Part shown: positions 6,429-8,989 of the stretch, piece after piece
Layout of the letters: each line of letters begins with the position of its first letter
Numbering within the stretch: position 1 is the stretch's first letter
NCBI GenBank assembly: GCA_034678415.1
Contig: JAXDBV010000358.1
Location: 1 to 8,989, forward strand
Length of the DNA stretch: 8,989 nt
Source of the DNA: JAXDBV01 sp034678415
GTDB lineage: Bacteria > Bacteroidota > Bacteroidia > Bacteroidales > VadinHA17
Direction of reading: 5' to 3'
Notes under the pieces: generated by a model
What the model saw: the letters and a program-made list of their open reading frames with translations, nothing else
Databases searched by the model: none
Told to the model about the DNA's origin: nothing
Position numbers and translations under genes: made by a program

Positions 6429-7388
6429 TCAGTGTAATTCCTTCCATACCAGGGCGCTGGCTCCCAGTATGGCGGCATGCGCACCGTTCAGCTGTGACGG
6501 GAGAATTTTCACTTTGTTGCGGAACACCTTCAGCATATTTTCTTCCATATATTTTTTGGTTTTTTCGAAAATAAATTCCCTGGCGTTTGCCAGGCCACCG
6601 AAAAGGAAGATCGCTTCAGGGCTTGTATGTGCAACCGAATCGGCCAGTGTTTTCCCAAGGATCTCACAGGTAATGTCAAAGGCTTCAAGGGCGATTTTAT
6701 CTCCCTTTTTAGCCGCTTCATAGATGATCTTTGAGTCCATCCCCTCAAAGGATAGGGTTCTCAACATAGAATCGTCGCGTGAGTCAGCCAGCAGTTCAAA
6801 TACGGTTCGTTTAATTCCCGGGGCCGACACATAAGTCTCCAGGCATCCTCTCCTGCCGCAACCGCAAAGTCTTCCTCCACGGTCAACGACCACATGACCT
6901 ATCTCACCGGCAAAACCATCATGCCCGTAAACCAAGGCACCATTTACCACCACACCACTGCCCAGACCGGTACCGAGGGTGATCATGATAAAATCCTTCA
7001 TCCCTTTGGCACCGCCGTATACCATTTCCCCGATAGCAGCTGCATTGGCATCATTGGTCAGGACAATAATCCGGTAATCGAAATGCCGGCGTAGCATATC
7101 CACCACTTTAATCACACCTTTCCATCGCAGGTTCGGAGCATATTCAATGGTACCATTGTAATAGTTGCCGTTGGGCGCACCCAGTCCGACACCTACTACC
7201 TCCACAGGTTTCGTTACCGATTTCACCAGGGAGAGAACATTGTCGGCCAGGGCCTTAAGGAAAGAGGCAGCTTCCGTGTATCCCTGCGTGTTCATCGTAC
7301 TTTCAGCAATAACACTGCCCTCCCGGGTGACCAATCCGAAGCCTGTGTTCGTACCGCCTATATCAATGCCTACTGCAACCTTTTTCAT
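6429..7388 (-). CDS. ROK family sugar kinase (glucokinase / N-acetylhexosamine kinase type)
   Basis: This cytoplasmic kinase phosphorylates a hexose or amino sugar with ATP. Its 319 residues have the full set of ROK features. They are the phosphate loop GIDIGGTNTG (7-16), the catalytic-base region TNDANAAAIGE (111-121, with Asp113), and the glycine-rich LGTGLGSG (138-145). GHDGFAGEIGH (155-165) supplies Glu162 and His165. The zinc site CGCGRRGCLE spans 175-184, with Cys175, Cys177 and Cys182 joining His165, and FGGLAN lies at 263-268. There is no N-terminal helix-turn-helix, so it is an enzyme rather than a ROK repressor. The ATG at 7386-7388 places GIDIGGT at the normal distance; the frame extends 13 codons further upstream. 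It follows the MFS transporter after 51 bases on the same strand, consistent with phosphorylating the sugar that transporter imports. Glucose, mannose and N-acetylglucosamine are all possible substrates. Confidence 0.92.
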   Translation of the reverse strand: MKKVAVGIDIGGTNTGFGLVTREGSVIAESTMNTQGYTEAASFLKALADNVLSLVKSVTKPVEVVGVGLGAPNGNYYNGTIEYAPNLRWKGVIKVVDMLRRHFDYRIIVLTNDANAAAIGEMVYGGAKGMKDFIMITLGTGLGSGVVVNGALVYGHDGFAGEIGHVVVDRGGRLCGCGRRGCLETYVSAPGIKRTVFELLADSRDDSMLRTLSFEGMDSKIIYEAAKKGDKIALEAFDITCEILGKTLADSVAHTSPEAIFLFGGLANAREFIFEKTKKYMEENMLKVFRNKVKILPSQLNGAHAAILGASALVWKELH

Positions 7389-7439
7389 ATTTTTGTATTT
7401 GGTAAATAATCCCAATGAAAGCTTCAAAATATCTGTACA

Positions 7440-8633
7440 TTATACTTTTTGCCTTATATTTTTAAGTGCCGCAAGGAGAAGGTATACAATACAGGCGAGA
7501 GGAACGACAAATCCCCCCAGGATATCTGAACCGGCCAGATCGGCTACCTTGCCCATGACCGGAGATATGAAGGCGCCCCCGACAATGGCGGTAACCATCA
7601 GGCCTGACAGTTCGTTGGTCCGTTCAGGCATACGATCAACGGTGATGGAAAATATCAGTGGAAAGACATTGGCGAATCCCAATCCCGTCAATACAATACC
7701 CGTGAATACCATCACCTGTGAACCGGTAAACAGCAACAGTATACCCGACATGGATACAAGGATAGAAAGGAGTAAAAATCTCGCGGGGGCTATATGCCTC
7801 AGAACGGCAGAACCGACAGCACGACCCGCCAGGATAGGAAGGAAAAACAATAACCAGCTGAGCCATAATCCGAAATTCGTAATACCGTATTTCTCCTTCA
7901 TCAGTATGGGAATACCTGAGCTCATAGAGACTTCAGCACCAACATAAACGAATATCCCGATGACCATCAACAGTACATACCCGTTGGTAAAGAATAAGCT
8001 GAGGCACGAGGAGAAGGAGGCAGCTATTCTTCCTGATGACCTGTTTTCTGTAATCTCCGTCAGCCGGATCCATATCAGGTTAATGGTGATCAGCAGGGCA
8101 AACAGGGGAAACAGGATGGTCCAATCGAGGCCGAACAGCCAGAGAACCAGCGGGGGCACCAGGAATCCCAGGGAGGAGCCGATAGCCTTAACGGACTGTG
8201 CCAGCGACAGATTGCTGGAATACCTGCCTTCCGCTGACACGTCGCGCATGACTGGATTACCGGCTACCTGAAGGGTGGTGGCACCGGCTCCGAGAATCAA
8301 TATGGAAAACAGCAGGATATAGAACTGGCTCATGGATGCGACAGCGATATTCACCTTTGCACCATACATACCATTCAATATGGGTATTATCATGCCAATG
8401 AGTGCCAGCGCAAGACCCAGTGATAGAACAAATTTCTTCCCTTTCCTGTCCTGCACCAGTCCCATGGGTATGGAAAGCAATCCGAACATGATCATCCCCG
8501 ATAATGGCAGCAACTGGGCCATAAAATTGGAAAGGTGAAATGATTCCTTGGCAAGGCTTACCAGTGGTCCGACAACATCGACAAAACCCATACAAAGAAA
8601 GGCCAGGAAAATGGGCAGGGCTTTATTTTTCAT
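7440..8633 (-). CDS. FucP/GluP-like MFS sugar transporter
   Basis: This 397-residue inner-membrane protein has about twelve hydrophobic segments and belongs to the major facilitator superfamily. It resembles the fucose:H+ symporter (FHS) group. Supporting motifs are FHLSNFMAQLLPLSG (32-46), PMGLVQDRKGKKFVL (56-70, the loop 2-3 motif), LQVAGNPVMRD (121-131), NLSLAQSVKAIGSSLG (141-156) and especially YVGAEVSMSSG (230-240), a mid-protein hallmark of FucP/GluP relatives. Asp19 in GFVDVVGP near the first helix may correspond to the proton-coupling Asp of FucP, an inference from position. It lies 39 bases after the SPOR-domain gene and 51 bases before the ROK kinase on the same strand. The pair would take up a free sugar by symport and trap it as its phosphate. 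The substrate cannot be read from the sequence. The start ATG (8631-8633) directly precedes the first helix. Confidence 0.88.
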   Translation of the reverse strand: MKNKALPIFLAFLCMGFVDVVGPLVSLAKESFHLSNFMAQLLPLSGMIMFGLLSIPMGLVQDRKGKKFVLSLGLALALIGMIIPILNGMYGAKVNIAVASMSQFYILLFSILILGAGATTLQVAGNPVMRDVSAEGRYSSNLSLAQSVKAIGSSLGFLVPPLVLWLFGLDWTILFPLFALLITINLIWIRLTEITENRSSGRIAASFSSCLSLFFTNGYVLLMVIGIFVYVGAEVSMSSGIPILMKEKYGITNFGLWLSWLLFFLPILAGRAVGSAVLRHIAPARFLLLSILVSMSGILLLFTGSQVMVFTGIVLTGLGFANVFPLIFSITVDRMPERTNELSGLMVTAIVGGAFISPVMGKVADLAGSDILGGFVVPLACIVYLLLAALKNIRQKV

Positions 8634-8672
8634 ATATGAACAACGGTTCTACAAATAGCACATTTTTGTCTG

Positions 8673-8989
8673 TCAGAATGTATATATAAATGCATCAGGG
8701 TAGTCATCGCTGAGCTGATGCCTGATTTTTTCCGCTTCTTCCCTATTTTGGTATTGCCCTATGATGATACGGTATACTTTAACCTTGTTGATCACGCCTA
8801 CGTGAACGGTTACTCTTCGTTTCAGGTCAGGATTCAGCTTATCGGTCACTCTCATGAGATTAGCCAGCTCAGCAAAGCTTCCAACCTGCACTCCGTAGCC
8901 CGAGGGTGTGATTTTCTGGACGGTAACGGCATAGAATTCCTCATTCCTGCGGGTGTCCTTATCCTGCACTGCAATAATGTCTGGATGGT
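8673..8989 (-). CDS. SPOR-domain protein, probable RlpA C-terminus (N-terminus outside window)
   Basis: This is the C-terminal part of a gene that enters from the right edge. The frame is open through the last base, so the GTG at 8967-8969 need not be the start. The final 80 residues form a SPOR domain, which binds glycan strands lacking stem peptides at division sites. It shows GYGVQVGSFAELANLMR, a middle strand RVTVHVGV, then VYRIIIGQYQNREEAEKIR and a final DAFIYTF strand. A short YAVTVQKITPSGYGVQVGSF junction looks like the tail of Bacteroidetes septal lytic transglycosylases of the RlpA family, whose double-psi barrel domain would lie outside the window. Other SPOR proteins, such as FtsN-like or lipoprotein types, remain possible. 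It is followed after 39 bases by the MFS transporter gene on the same strand. I see no terminator or clear promoter between them. Confidence 0.75.
   Translation of the reverse strand, partial: HPDIIAVQDKDTRRNEEFYAVTVQKITPSGYGVQVGSFAELANLMRVTDKLNPDLKRRVTVHVGVINKVKVYRIIIGQYQNREEAEKIRHQLSDDYPDAFIYTF

Noticed and set aside
7165..7947. 260-codon plus-strand open frame across the ROK and MFS genes.
   Set aside because: It is antisense to two well-supported genes, its composition is Thr/Arg/Pro-rich and low in complexity, and it has no recognisable domain. It is a shadow frame.
1..8989. tRNA, rRNA, riboswitch, CRISPR array or insertion sequence anywhere in the window.
   Set aside because: I saw no cloverleaf, repeat-spacer pattern, terminal inverted repeats or transposase. 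The intergenic gaps are short and contain nothing of that kind.

Overview
The window looks like a chromosomal segment from a member of the Bacteroidetes, most likely Bacteroidales or a related anaerobic order. The lineage call rests on three things. Several protein families are typical of that phylum: a DUF4846 protein, a Bacteroidetes-type acyloxyacyl hydrolase, a FucP-like MFS transporter and a GYGVQVGSF-type SPOR domain. Shine-Dalgarno sequences are generally absent. A good match to the Bacteroidetes -7 promoter element (TAnnTTTG) precedes one gene. I see no tRNA, rRNA, CRISPR array, insertion sequence or phage gene. The region reads as ordinary core and accessory chromosome.

Layout. Positions 1-457 (minus) hold the N-terminal part of a secreted or outer-membrane lipid A deacylase-like protein. 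It diverges from a butyrate-kinase-family gene (507-1604, plus). A 223-base convergent gap follows, then ispD (1828-2514, minus), an isoprenoid-pathway gene. IspD diverges from a DUF2461 gene (2656-3324, plus). That gene converges on a two-gene minus-strand unit: a small four-helix membrane protein (4992-5366) followed by a long-chain acyl-CoA ligase (3331-4980). The right side is one minus-strand series: a SPOR-domain protein (probable RlpA C-terminus, entering from the right edge), a FucP-like sugar transporter (7440-8633), a ROK sugar kinase (6429-7388) and a DUF4846 exported protein (5489-6379). Gaps within this series are 39-51 bases, so it is probably one transcript.

How the genes work together. 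The transporter and ROK kinase form a plausible uptake-and-phosphorylation pair for a hexose or amino sugar. They are flanked by two cell-envelope proteins, which raises but does not prove a link to cell-wall sugar salvage. The acyl-CoA ligase activates fatty acids, possibly together with the small membrane protein encoded just upstream. IspD supplies the MEP pathway.

The most notable observation is the butyrate kinase homologue. It has an intact full-length reading frame and the family fold signatures, but nearly all residues that bind nucleotide and stabilise the transition state are substituted. It looks like a maintained pseudokinase rather than a decayed gene. Intergenic stretches are all under 300 bases. 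Apart from candidate promoters at 472-502, 480-487 and 2559-2566 and a weak hairpin at 1818-1844, I see nothing definable in them.
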